Positions 15,978-23,667 of a stretch of 36,567 bases of DNA are shown in pieces; the first letter of the stretch is position 1, and each line of letters starts with the position of its first letter. The stretch spans positions 1-36,567 of the forward strand of contig UQYK01000018.1 of the NCBI GenBank assembly GCA_900545285.1. The letters run 5' to 3'. The DNA is from an uncultured Ruminococcus sp. (GTDB lineage Bacteria > Bacillota > Clostridia > Oscillospirales > Ruminococcaceae). The notes under the pieces are model-generated. The model had not been told where the DNA came from, did no database searches, and saw only the letters and a program-made list of their open reading frames with translations. The translations under genes and the position numbers were made by a program.

Positions 15978-17975
15978 ATGATGAAAACAGGGAAACGGAT
16001 ATGGTCTGCTGCAACAGCAGTTGGAATGCTGGCAGGGATGCTCGGCAATCTGCCGGGGGAAATGGTATTTGCAGAGGGAAATGTTTACGGGGATTTGACC
16101 TATGCTGTACAGGAGGACGGCACAATTCAGATCACAGACTGTGATGAAGCGGCTGTCACTGTAGAGATTCCGGCAGAAATTGACGGAATGGCGGTGACTT
16201 CCATTGGAAAAGGTGCTTTTTTTCAGTGCGTCAGCCTGGAGCATGTGACGATTCCGGACAGTGTAACTGAGGTGAAGAGCATTGCTTTTTCCAGCTGCAC
16301 GGCGCTTACGGAACTGGAATTTCCGGATTCTGTCACAGAGATCGGGGAAAATGCGGTCATTTCCTGTAAAGCGCTGACCTCTGTCAGACTTCCGGCAAAC
16401 TTAACAACGATTTCTGCAATGATGCTGAGTAAATGTGAATCGCTGGCTTCAGTCACGATTCCGGACAGTGTAACAACGATTGGCGAAAATGCGTTCTATG
16501 GCTGTAAATCCTTACAGCAGATAGAGATTCCGGCGAATGTAACTGAAATTTCTAAAAATGCATTCTGGGACTGTACTGCATTGCAGGCGTTTCAGGTTGC
16601 GCCGGAGAATGCTTCGTTCTGTGCCCAGGAAGGCGTGCTGTACTCCAAGGATCTCACCCGGCTGGTTCGCTGCCCGGAGCAGGCCGCAGTGTGCCATATT
16701 CCGGAGACGGTTACTTCCATAGATACGTATGCTTTTAGCAAATGTATTTATCTGACGGAATTGGATTTGCCAGACAATCTGCTCTATCTCAATGAAAATG
16801 TCTTCGAAAAATGCAGCGCACTGGAACGCGTTACACTGCCGTCCCAGCTGACTGTGATTACAGCCGGCGCATTTTTGGATTGCAGCGCACTACAGGAAAT
16901 ACAGATTCCCAAAACGGTGAAAAAGATTGGCGTCAGCAGCTTTGCCGGTTGTATTTCCATGCAGAATTTTTATGTGGAAGCTGGCAATGCGGATTATCAG
17001 AGTGAGGATGGTCTGCTCCTGACAGACAATGGAAAAACACTGTTCTTTTTTCCAAATGGAAAATCGTACTTCCGGCTTCCGGCCAGTGTAGAAACCATCG
17101 GAGCATCCTCCTGCGCCTATAGTGACAATCTGACAGAGATTGTGATTCCGGAGGGCGTAACAGCCATTGAAGGATATGCTTTTGTAAAATGCGGCAGCTT
17201 GAAAAAACTGGTACTCCCGGATAGCCTGGATACGCTGGGAATCAATGCTTTCAGCAATTGTGAAGCCCTGGAAACCATAAAAATGCCGTCTGCCATGACA
17301 GAGATCAGAAGCGGTGTCTTCAGCAGAGCAGCAATAACAGAAATCGCCGTTCCCAGTGGCCTGACTGAAATTCCGGATTATCTGTTTAGCGGCTGTAAGA
17401 ATTTGAAAACTGTGACGATGCCGAACAGCGTTGCAAAAGTGGGAATCATGGCGTTCCAAAAGTGTGATGCCCTCGCAGATGTCTATTTTCAGGGGACAAA
17501 AGCCCAGTGGGATACAGTTTCCATTTCTGATTATGCCGATCTTTCCACAAATCAAAGCGGCAATTTGCCGTTGACCGATCAGGCAACCATTCATTTTCTG
17601 GATATGCCGCCGGTTGTGACTACGACAGCGACAACTCCTGTCACCACCGGAAGCACAACGACCACAGCTTCTTCTGTTGTAACAACCGCTTCTGCTACCG
17701 GAAGCCAGACGACATCCTCGGTGCAGACCAGCACAACTGTAACCGGAACCGTTGTTGTACCGGAAGTGCTGTACGGAGATGTGAACCTGGACGGTACCAT
17801 TTCCTTATCAGACGCAGTGCTGCTGAACAAGCGTGCCGCAGATATGGTAACGTTTTCAGAGCAGGTTTCCGCCAATGCAGACTGTAATACAGACGGCGAA
17901 GTAAACGGGGCGGATGCAATTGTTTTACTGCAATTTCTGGTGAATATCATTCAGGAGCTGCCGTATACTGTGTAA
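15978..17975 (+). CDS. Secreted BspA-like leucine-rich-repeat protein with C-terminal dockerin
   Basis: 665 residues from ATG 15978 (AAAGGA 5 bases upstream; ATG 15981 is equally possible). A signal peptide with the hydrophobic run AATAVGMLAGMLGNLPG and likely cleavage after VFA is followed by about 19 leucine-rich repeats of the BspA/LRR_5 type, roughly 23 residues each, pattern L-x-x-V-x-I-P-x-S-V-T-x-I-G-x-x-A-F-x-x-C. Two short non-repeat insertions (QVAPENASFCAQEGVLYS, YVEAGNADYQSEDGLLL) are the usual BspA 'island' segments. A Thr-rich linker (about 544-596) leads to a type I dockerin (599-658) with two good calcium loops, DVNLDGTISLSD and DCNTDGEVNGAD. The protein is probably docked to a cohesin and used for binding, since no catalytic domain is present. 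Confidence 0.93.
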   Translation: MMKTGKRIWSAATAVGMLAGMLGNLPGEMVFAEGNVYGDLTYAVQEDGTIQITDCDEAAVTVEIPAEIDGMAVTSIGKGAFFQCVSLEHVTIPDSVTEVKSIAFSSCTALTELEFPDSVTEIGENAVISCKALTSVRLPANLTTISAMMLSKCESLASVTIPDSVTTIGENAFYGCKSLQQIEIPANVTEISKNAFWDCTALQAFQVAPENASFCAQEGVLYSKDLTRLVRCPEQAAVCHIPETVTSIDTYAFSKCIYLTELDLPDNLLYLNENVFEKCSALERVTLPSQLTVITAGAFLDCSALQEIQIPKTVKKIGVSSFAGCISMQNFYVEAGNADYQSEDGLLLTDNGKTLFFFPNGKSYFRLPASVETIGASSCAYSDNLTEIVIPEGVTAIEGYAFVKCGSLKKLVLPDSLDTLGINAFSNCEALETIKMPSAMTEIRSGVFSRAAITEIAVPSGLTEIPDYLFSGCKNLKTVTMPNSVAKVGIMAFQKCDALADVYFQGTKAQWDTVSISDYADLSTNQSGNLPLTDQATIHFLDMPPVVTTTATTPVTTGSTTTTASSVVTTASATGSQTTSSVQTSTTVTGTVVVPEVLYGDVNLDGTISLSDAVLLNKRAADMVTFSEQVSANADCNTDGEVNGADAIVLLQFLVNIIQELPYTV

Positions 17976-18101
17976 AAAATTTCAGGGAAACAGCTGTCAG
18001 AATGCACATTGTGCAGGTTGTAAAATGTACTAAAAAATGCGCACGCATATTGGTAAAGCAAACAAATTTTTATAAAAGATCATGGTGCCTTTTATATTTA
18101 A

Positions 18102-18130
18102 TTGACAGATTCGAAACCATATGTTATAAT
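18102..18130 (+). promoter_or_regulatory. Promoter of the EAL-domain gene
   Basis: TTGACA at 18102-18107, 17-base spacer, TATAAT at 18125-18130. The gap 17976-18101 before it shows no clear terminator. Confidence 0.9.
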
Positions 18131-18185
18131 TTCTATGAGATACATCTGCAAAGCGGAAAACCAAAACAAAGTGCGGAGTGATTGT

Positions 18186-19886
18186 ATGGACTTAAATTTT
18201 CATATCGAGAGTTACAATAAATTGTTTCATGCACTGCAAGAGGACGTAAAAACAGTGGATGATCTGATAGCGTTGCTGCGGGAACAGATGCAGCAGGCAG
18301 TGCCTCTGTTCCCGCTGGGAAAATTTGAATTGTACTTAGTTGCAGCGAAATCCGTGCTGGATCCCAGGGGGCAGAACGAGTGCTTTCCGATTTATGAAAG
18401 TTCGGACGGTTATGATGAATCCTGCTATGAGGATCGGGTGCAGATGGATGAAACCTGTGCCGTGACTTTTAAATACTATCCTCCTAAAGGTCAAAAATGG
18501 ACAGAAATGCATAAAAGTATGTTCCTGTTTATGTCCAGACAATTGTTTTTGATTCTGGAGCGAGTAAAGCTGGTGCAGCTTCTGAAATGTATTACCGTGA
18601 CAGATCTATTGACCGGCGCTTTGAATATGCGTGGAATTCACGAAATTGGCGGTAAGCTTCTGAAACAGGGAAAGCTGAATGAATACACTTGCATTTTCCT
18701 GAACATTAAGAATTTCAATTATATCAATCGTGCTGTTGGCGCACGGCAGGGAGATATGGTGCTGCGGGAATTTGTCCGGCTGGCACAGCAGAAGCTGAAT
18801 GCAGAGGAATATTTTGCACGGATGGGCGGCGACAATTTTGTGCTGCTGGCCAAAAAAGAGCGCGCAGAAGGACTGCTCACGCAGATGAATAACGTGCAGA
18901 TTACAGTCCCGTACGGGGAAAGCATGAAAACCTTTGACCTGCGCTCCCGTGTGGGCATATATGATATGCAGAAAGGGCAGCACCTGGGAGAGGGCATCAA
19001 TGCAGCCTCTGCGGCAGTGCATGCGGCAAAGGTTTCCGGCAAAACTGATCAGCTCCGGTTCAATGATGCCATGCTGGAACAGGCTTTGCGGCAGAAGGAA
19101 GTTTCCCAGATGTTCCCGAAGGCGTTGGAAAACCGGGAGTTTGTGGTATATTATCAGCCGAAGGTAACGCTGGAGGATAACTGTCTCTGCGGCTGCGAAG
19201 CGCTGGTGCGCTGGTTCCGGGACGGTGTCATGGTGCCGCCTATGCAGTTTATTCCAGTGCTGGAATGGGAAGGCAGTGTTTGTAAGCTGGACTTCTATGT
19301 TCTGGATCAGGTGTGCCGGGATGTGCAGGAGTGGATGGCAAAGGGCATTAAACCGGTACGGATTTCTGTGAATTTTTCCAAGGCACATCTGCATAATCCG
19401 GATCTGGCAAAGAAAATCCTGGCGGTGCTTCAAAAATATGACGTTCCGTCCAGATACATTGAAATAGAACTGACGGAGATGTCCGGCTATGAAAACTATG
19501 AGACACTCTTAGATTTTGTACGGACAATGCATGAGAGCGGTGTGAGCACTTCTATTGATGACTTTGGCACCGGCTATTCTTCCCTGAACCTTCTGAAAGA
19601 TCTGAATGTGGATATTATCAAGCTGGACAAGTCTTTCCTCAATAACATGGAAAAACGGAAGAAAAATGATGTTATTGTCATCAAGAATATCATTCAGATG
19701 GTGAATGAACTGGATATGGAGGTTGTTGCAGAGGGCGTGGAAACAATGGAACAGGCCGATTTTCTGCGCGGCATGCACTGCTGTATGGCACAGGGCTTTT
19801 TGTTCGACCGTCCGCTGCCGCACGATGATTTTGAAAAGCGGCTGAACGGTGATCATGTATATTCCCTGGAAAAGAGTGAAGTGTAA
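18186..19886 (+). CDS. Cyclic-di-GMP phosphodiesterase (EAL) with degenerate GGDEF domain
   Basis: 566 residues from ATG 18186 (GGAG at 18175-18178); a longer open frame would begin inside the promoter. Residues 1-135 form an unrecognised N-terminal sensory region without membrane helices. A GGDEF-like domain (about 137-300) has DLLTGALNMRG but GGDNF at 214-218 and FLNIKNF where the first metal Asp should be, so cyclase activity is unlikely. The EAL domain (310-560) keeps the catalytic set: CEALVRW (337-343), SVNFS, ELTEM, IDDFGTGYSSL (457-467), IKLDKSF and VAEGVET (514-520), QGFLFDRPL. It should degrade c-di-GMP in the cytoplasm, with the GGDEF part acting as a GTP sensor or structural domain (inference). 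Confidence 0.93.
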   Translation: MDLNFHIESYNKLFHALQEDVKTVDDLIALLREQMQQAVPLFPLGKFELYLVAAKSVLDPRGQNECFPIYESSDGYDESCYEDRVQMDETCAVTFKYYPPKGQKWTEMHKSMFLFMSRQLFLILERVKLVQLLKCITVTDLLTGALNMRGIHEIGGKLLKQGKLNEYTCIFLNIKNFNYINRAVGARQGDMVLREFVRLAQQKLNAEEYFARMGGDNFVLLAKKERAEGLLTQMNNVQITVPYGESMKTFDLRSRVGIYDMQKGQHLGEGINAASAAVHAAKVSGKTDQLRFNDAMLEQALRQKEVSQMFPKALENREFVVYYQPKVTLEDNCLCGCEALVRWFRDGVMVPPMQFIPVLEWEGSVCKLDFYVLDQVCRDVQEWMAKGIKPVRISVNFSKAHLHNPDLAKKILAVLQKYDVPSRYIEIELTEMSGYENYETLLDFVRTMHESGVSTSIDDFGTGYSSLNLLKDLNVDIIKLDKSFLNNMEKRKKNDVIVIKNIIQMVNELDMEVVAEGVETMEQADFLRGMHCCMAQGFLFDRPLPHDDFEKRLNGDHVYSLEKSEV

Positions 19887-19907
19887 TCCTTGCAAAAAAG
19901 CGAAAAC

Positions 19908-19944
19908 AAACAGTCCGCTGACGTGGTGTCGGCGGGCTGTTTTT
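19908..19944 (+). terminator. Terminator of the EAL-domain gene
   Basis: Stem AAACAGTCCGCTGAC (19908-19922) pairs with GTCGGCGGGCTGTTT (19928-19942; wobbles), then Ts. Confidence 0.85.
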
Positions 19945-20017
19945 ATGTCTGCTGGCACTTTTTCTCCGGCTTTTTTTCTTTTTCTGCGAAGCTGCTGCAA
20001 AAGCCGCGGCCGCAGAC

Positions 20018-20047
20018 TTGACAACTATGCTTATTTTTTGCTATAAT
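20018..20047 (+). promoter_or_regulatory. Promoter of the aconitase operon
   Basis: TTGACA at 20018-20023, 18-base spacer ending TGC, TATAAT at 20042-20047. Confidence 0.87.
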
Positions 20048-20054
20048 AATACGG

Positions 20055-20230
20055 TATTATAAATGAAAAAGGCAGCAACGTGCAGTGCCTGCTCAGGGGA
20101 CAGGACATAGTTCAGTATGTGCCCTGCGGCGGAAAAGAATATGCATGTGTGCGGCGCTGCCTCAAAGTGTACTTGTAAATGTATGGCTTGCCGTGTATTT
20201 GCAGTTCCAATCATGAAAGGAATGATGGAC
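20055..20230 (+). other. Long structured leader of the aconitase mRNA, with Cys-rich frames
   Basis: About 175 bases separate the predicted transcription start from the aconitase ATG. A 15-codon frame at 20063-20110 reads MKKAATCSACSGDRT. From ATG 20117 the aconitase frame is open and would encode a 38-residue extension with six cysteines (spacing C-x9-C-x5-C-x-C-x-C-x2-C). Neither has a clear ribosome binding site. The bases around 20094-20130 can form an imperfect hairpin (GGACATA with TATGTGCC). It may be an attenuator, an N-terminal extension, or chance. Confidence 0.4.
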
Positions 20231-22171
20231 ATGGGATTGACCCTGACGGAAAAAATTCTGAAAGCCCACCTGGTTGAGGGCGAAATGGTAAAGGGTTCTG
20301 AAATCGGAATCCGCATTGATCAGACTTTGACACAGGATGCCACCGGTACGATGGCATATCTGGAATTTGAGGCAATGGGTGTGCCGCGGGTACGCACAGA
20401 ACGCAGCGTTGCTTATATTGACCACAATACGCTCCAGAACGGCTTTGAAAATGCAGATGATCACCGCTTTATCGGCAGTGTAGCAAAAAAGCACGGCATT
20501 TATTTTTCTCGTCCGGGCAACGGCATCTGCCATCAGGTACATCTGGAGCGTTTCGGCGTTCCGGGAAAGACCCTGATCGGTTCTGACAGCCATACGCCTA
20601 CCGGCGGTGGTATCGGTATGATCGCTATGGGTGCCGGTGGTCTGGACGTTGCAGTGGCAATGGGCGGTGGTACGTACTACATCACTTGTCCAAAGGTGGT
20701 AAAGGTAGAACTGACCGGAAAGCTGTCCCCTTGGGTTGCTGCGAAGGATGTTATTCTGGAAGTGCTGCGCCGTATGTCTGTAAAGGGTGGCGTTGGCAAG
20801 GTCATTGAATACTGCGGCGAAGGTGTGAAGACACTGTCTGTTCCGGAACGCGCTACCATTACCAACATGGGCGCAGAACTGGGTGCTACTACTTCCATCT
20901 TCCCGTCTGATGAGGTGACAAAGCAGTTCCTGGAAGCACAGGGCAGAGGCGAAGTCTGGAGCGAACAGAAGGCAGATGCAGACGCTGTTTATGATGAAGA
21001 ACTGCACATCAATCTGAGCGAACTGGTTCCGCTGGCAGCATGTCCGCATTCTCCGGACAATGTGAAGACTGTGGCAGAAATCGGCAAGCTGAAAATTGAT
21101 CAGGTCTGCATCGGTTCCTGTACCAACTCTTCTCTGCTGGATATGATGAAGGTGGCACACATCCTCAAGGGCAAGACAGTAAACCCAGATGTTTCTCTGG
21201 CAATTGCGCCTGGTTCCAAGCAGGTGCTGAACATGATGGCAGATATGGGCATTCTGGGTACTCTGATTGCAGCCGGCGCAAGAATTCTGGAAAGCGCCTG
21301 CGGCCCGTGTATCGGTATGGGACAGTCCCCGAATTCCGGTGGTATCTCTCTGCGTACCTTTAACCGGAACTTCCTGGGACGCTCCGGAACCAAGGACGGT
21401 CAGATTTATCTGGTTTCTCCGGAACTGGCTGCATACTCTGCACTGACTGGCTATCTCAGCGATCCGAGAGAGCTGGGCGAGATGCCGGAATTTGTTCTGC
21501 CGGAAAAATTCAGTGTCAATGACAATATGATCGTTCTGCCGGCACCGGAAGAAGAAATGGACAAGGTGGAGATTCTCCGCGGACCGAACATCAAGCCGTT
21601 CCCGGAAACTGCTCCGCTGGAAGCAACCATCGAAGCAGGCTGCTCTCTGAAGGTGGGCGACAATATCACTACCGACCACATCATGCCGGCGGGTGCCAAG
21701 ATTCTGCCGCTGCGTTCCAACATTCCGGCAATTTCACAGCATTGCTTCACAGTTTGTGATGAAGCATTCCCGAAGCGTGCCAAGGAAATGGGACAGAGCA
21801 TTATCGTAGGCGGCTCCAACTATGGACAGGGTTCCTCCCGTGAGCATGCTGCACTGGCTCCGCTGTATCTGGGTGTCAAGGCAGTTCTGGTGAAGAGCTT
21901 CGCTCGTATCCACCGCGCAAACCTGATCAATGCCGGCATTCTGCCGCTGACCTTTGTCAACGAAGCAGATTATGAGAAGATTGCACAGGGCGATGTACTG
22001 GAACTGGCAGACATTCGCAAGCATATTGAAGCTGGTGAAACTACACTGACACTGGTCAACAAGACGACCGGTGCAGAGATTCCGGTACTGTGCGAACTGA
22101 CCGGACGCACCAAGGATATTATCCTGGCCGGCGGTCTGCTGGATTACACACGCGACAAGCTGAGCAAGTGA
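20231..22171 (+). CDS. acnA: Aconitate hydratase
   Basis: Interconverts citrate and isocitrate using a 4Fe-4S cluster. 646 residues from ATG 20231, where the family-typical N-terminus MGLTLTEKIL begins; AAAGGA is 10 bases upstream, and ATGs at 20222 and 20225 are alternatives. Cluster ligands are Cys297 (CIGSCTNSS) and Cys357/Cys360 (SACGPCIGMGQSP). Substrate-loop segments GSDSHTPTGGGIGMIAMG and YGQGSSREHAALAPLYLG are present. The length fits the short (about 640-residue) single-chain aconitases of Firmicutes rather than the 890-residue AcnA; the symbol is by function. Its operon runs on to membrane proteins and isocitrate dehydrogenase; no citrate synthase is in the window. Confidence 0.95.
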   Translation: MGLTLTEKILKAHLVEGEMVKGSEIGIRIDQTLTQDATGTMAYLEFEAMGVPRVRTERSVAYIDHNTLQNGFENADDHRFIGSVAKKHGIYFSRPGNGICHQVHLERFGVPGKTLIGSDSHTPTGGGIGMIAMGAGGLDVAVAMGGGTYYITCPKVVKVELTGKLSPWVAAKDVILEVLRRMSVKGGVGKVIEYCGEGVKTLSVPERATITNMGAELGATTSIFPSDEVTKQFLEAQGRGEVWSEQKADADAVYDEELHINLSELVPLAACPHSPDNVKTVAEIGKLKIDQVCIGSCTNSSLLDMMKVAHILKGKTVNPDVSLAIAPGSKQVLNMMADMGILGTLIAAGARILESACGPCIGMGQSPNSGGISLRTFNRNFLGRSGTKDGQIYLVSPELAAYSALTGYLSDPRELGEMPEFVLPEKFSVNDNMIVLPAPEEEMDKVEILRGPNIKPFPETAPLEATIEAGCSLKVGDNITTDHIMPAGAKILPLRSNIPAISQHCFTVCDEAFPKRAKEMGQSIIVGGSNYGQGSSREHAALAPLYLGVKAVLVKSFARIHRANLINAGILPLTFVNEADYEKIAQGDVLELADIRKHIEAGETTLTLVNKTTGAEIPVLCELTGRTKDIILAGGLLDYTRDKLSK

Positions 22172-22426
22172 GAGGCGGATTCGGAAAAATCCAACAAATA
22201 CGGGAAATTCCGGCAGTTCTGGAAAAGCTATCAGAATGACCTGTTTACAGTTGTAATTGTTGTTTTCGTCTATGCGATGTTTACCGGGCATGACATCATG
22301 GATTACCTGGAGCTGCTGCAAAAGCGGCCGGCTTCGGGAATTCTGCTGCTGGTACTGCTGCTTTTGGCAGCCGGCGGTCTACATGTGCTGAAAGTGTTAT
22401 GGCAGAATCGGGAGAAGCAGGAATGA
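22172..22426 (+). CDS. Small two-helix membrane protein directly behind the aconitase stop; no visible start
   Basis: Immediately after the aconitase TGA the same frame stays open for 84 codons and looks like real protein: a charged N-terminal stretch (KYGKFRQFWKSYQNDL), helix 1 (FTVVIVVFVYAMF), a loop LELLQKRPASG, helix 2 (ILLLVLLLLAAGGL) and a basic tail. Its TGA overlaps the traX ATG (ATGA), a sign of translational coupling. The loop/helix-2 part resembles the protein at 23131-23493. There is no ATG, GTG or TTG before the first helix; the first ATG (22277) would delete it. A GTG overlaps the aconitase stop (22168-22170, GTGA) but is one frame off, and losing one A from the A5 run at 22185-22189 would join it. 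So this is a frameshifted gene, a readthrough tail of aconitase, or uses an unusual start. Confidence 0.6.
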   Translation, partial: EADSEKSNKYGKFRQFWKSYQNDLFTVVIVVFVYAMFTGHDIMDYLELLQKRPASGILLLVLLLLAAGGLHVLKVLWQNREKQE

Positions 22427-23130
22427 CAAACGCAAAAGGGTTTTTGAACCGCAATCAACTGAAATACCTGGTGATTGTCGCCATGCTCATCGATCACATC
22501 GCATGGGCGTTTGTTCCCACAGCGTCGCTGCTGGGGCAGGTGATGCATGTGATCGGGCGATTGACCGGGCCGACTATGGCGTATATGCTGGCAGAGGGGT
22601 ATCACTACACCAGAAACGTGAAGAAATATGCCATGCGGCTGGGAATTTTCGCCGTGATTTCGTGGCTGCCGTTCAGCTATTTTGAGAGAGGTTATATCCA
22701 CTCGGCGTTTGGCGTGATCTATACGTTGTTTCTCAGTCTGCTGGCAATCTGGCTCTGGGACAAGGGTAAGTGTTCGGTTCTGTGGAAACAGCTGGGAACG
22801 CTGGGACTTTGTCTTCTGTCGATCTTCGGTGACTGGGCGATGTTCGATGTGCTCTATGCGCTGATCTTTTTCCGGTATCGGGACAATCCGAAAGAAAAAT
22901 GGATCTCGTTTAGTTGCATCACGGCGATTTGCTGTGTCAGCATGCTGGGAAATGAGCCAATATGGAGCGGACTGTTTCAGCTGGGGATTTTTCTGGTGAT
23001 ACCGCTGATACAGTATTGCTACAACGGCAAAAGCGGCAGCAAAAATCCATTTCATAAGTGGTTTTTCTATGTGTTCTATCCGCTGCACCTGCTGGTGCTG
23101 GGGATTCTTCGTTGGGTGGTGTTTGCGTAA
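22423..23130 (+). CDS. TraX-family membrane protein
   Basis: 235 residues from ATG 22423, which overlaps the stop of the preceding small gene. The N-terminus KGFLNRNQLKYLVIVAMLIDHIAWAF and the segments GRLTGPTMAYMLAEGYHYTRNV, AISWLPFSYF-like and YPLHLLVLGILRWV are typical of the TraX family (Pfam TraX), multi-helix membrane proteins named after the F-pilin acetylase and related to acyltransferase-3 proteins. About seven to eight hydrophobic helices are visible. The chromosomal versions in Firmicutes have no known substrate; acylation of a surface molecule is an inference. It lies between two small related membrane proteins in the aconitase operon. Confidence 0.9.
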   Translation: MTNAKGFLNRNQLKYLVIVAMLIDHIAWAFVPTASLLGQVMHVIGRLTGPTMAYMLAEGYHYTRNVKKYAMRLGIFAVISWLPFSYFERGYIHSAFGVIYTLFLSLLAIWLWDKGKCSVLWKQLGTLGLCLLSIFGDWAMFDVLYALIFFRYRDNPKEKWISFSCITAICCVSMLGNEPIWSGLFQLGIFLVIPLIQYCYNGKSGSKNPFHKWFFYVFYPLHLLVLGILRWVVFA

Positions 23131-23493
23131 ATGAAGCAGGACAGGCAGCAGGAACTGCATTTCGAAGATCTGGCAAAGCAGTTTACGGAAGATATTTCCC
23201 GAAGTAAGCGGATATTTTCCATGGAAGATGCCATGCAGGACAGCGCCTTGCGAAAATCCGTGCAGAAACATCGGCGGAAAATGAAACGGAAAACAGTTCT
23301 GGAATACGCAATTGCTTTTTCGGCAATCGCAGTGGGACTTCCCGTTTTACTGTGGTATCTGTACCGTCAGTTTTTGCTGTTCCGGCAAATGCCGGAGGTG
23401 GTGCAGTTCTACTTGCAGCGTCCGGTTCTGGGCGTGGCAACGCTTCTGGGCGCCGGCTTGTTTGCATGGGCATTGTGCCATGCGAAAAAATAA
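23131..23493 (+). CDS. Small two-helix membrane protein, unknown
   Basis: 120 residues; the ATG follows the traX TAA with no gap. A charged cytoplasmic N-terminus (1-54, rich in Lys/Arg/Glu) precedes helix 1 (VLEYAIAFSAIAVGLPVLLW, 56-75), a loop with VVQFYLQRPVLG, and helix 2 (VATLLGAGLFAWAL, 102-115). The order helix-loop with LQxRPxxG-helix matches the small protein at 22172-22426, so the two are probably distant paralogues that flank TraX. I do not recognise the family. Confidence 0.8.
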   Translation: MKQDRQQELHFEDLAKQFTEDISRSKRIFSMEDAMQDSALRKSVQKHRRKMKRKTVLEYAIAFSAIAVGLPVLLWYLYRQFLLFRQMPEVVQFYLQRPVLGVATLLGAGLFAWALCHAKK

Positions 23494-23510
23494 GAGCCTG
23501 TAGGAAAGGC

Positions 23511-23627
23511 GTGGACATTGACAGTGATGACTTACAATTGATTTTAGTGACAACTGCGGAATATGACAAAATTTCTGCGTTGGCAGAACAAGCCGGCCAC
23601 CGGATTGCGCCGGCGGAAACGCTATAG
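23511..23627 (+). CDS. Possible 38-residue small protein
   Basis: GTG 23511 follows AGGA (23502-23505) by 5 bases and opens a short frame whose sequence (VDIDSDDLQLILVTTAEYD, then KISALAEQAGHRIAPAETL) looks protein-like, with a beta strand and a helix. It fills most of the gap between the small membrane protein and icd. It might be a real small gene, a remnant, or chance; I do not recognise it. Confidence 0.3.
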   Translation: MDIDSDDLQLILVTTAEYDKISALAEQAGHRIAPAETL

Positions 23628-23667
23628 TGATATATGCAATGAGGAACGATTTGAGGAGGAAAATCAA

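Noticed and set aside
20162..21679. 505-residue open frame opposite aconitase
   Set aside because: Same kind of antisense shadow produced by the codon bias of the real gene.
22160..22210. Selenocysteine insertion at the aconitase TGA
   Set aside because: The GGATT/AATCC hairpin is small and too close to the TGA for a typical bacterial SECIS, aconitase is complete at this point, and no sel genes are in the window.
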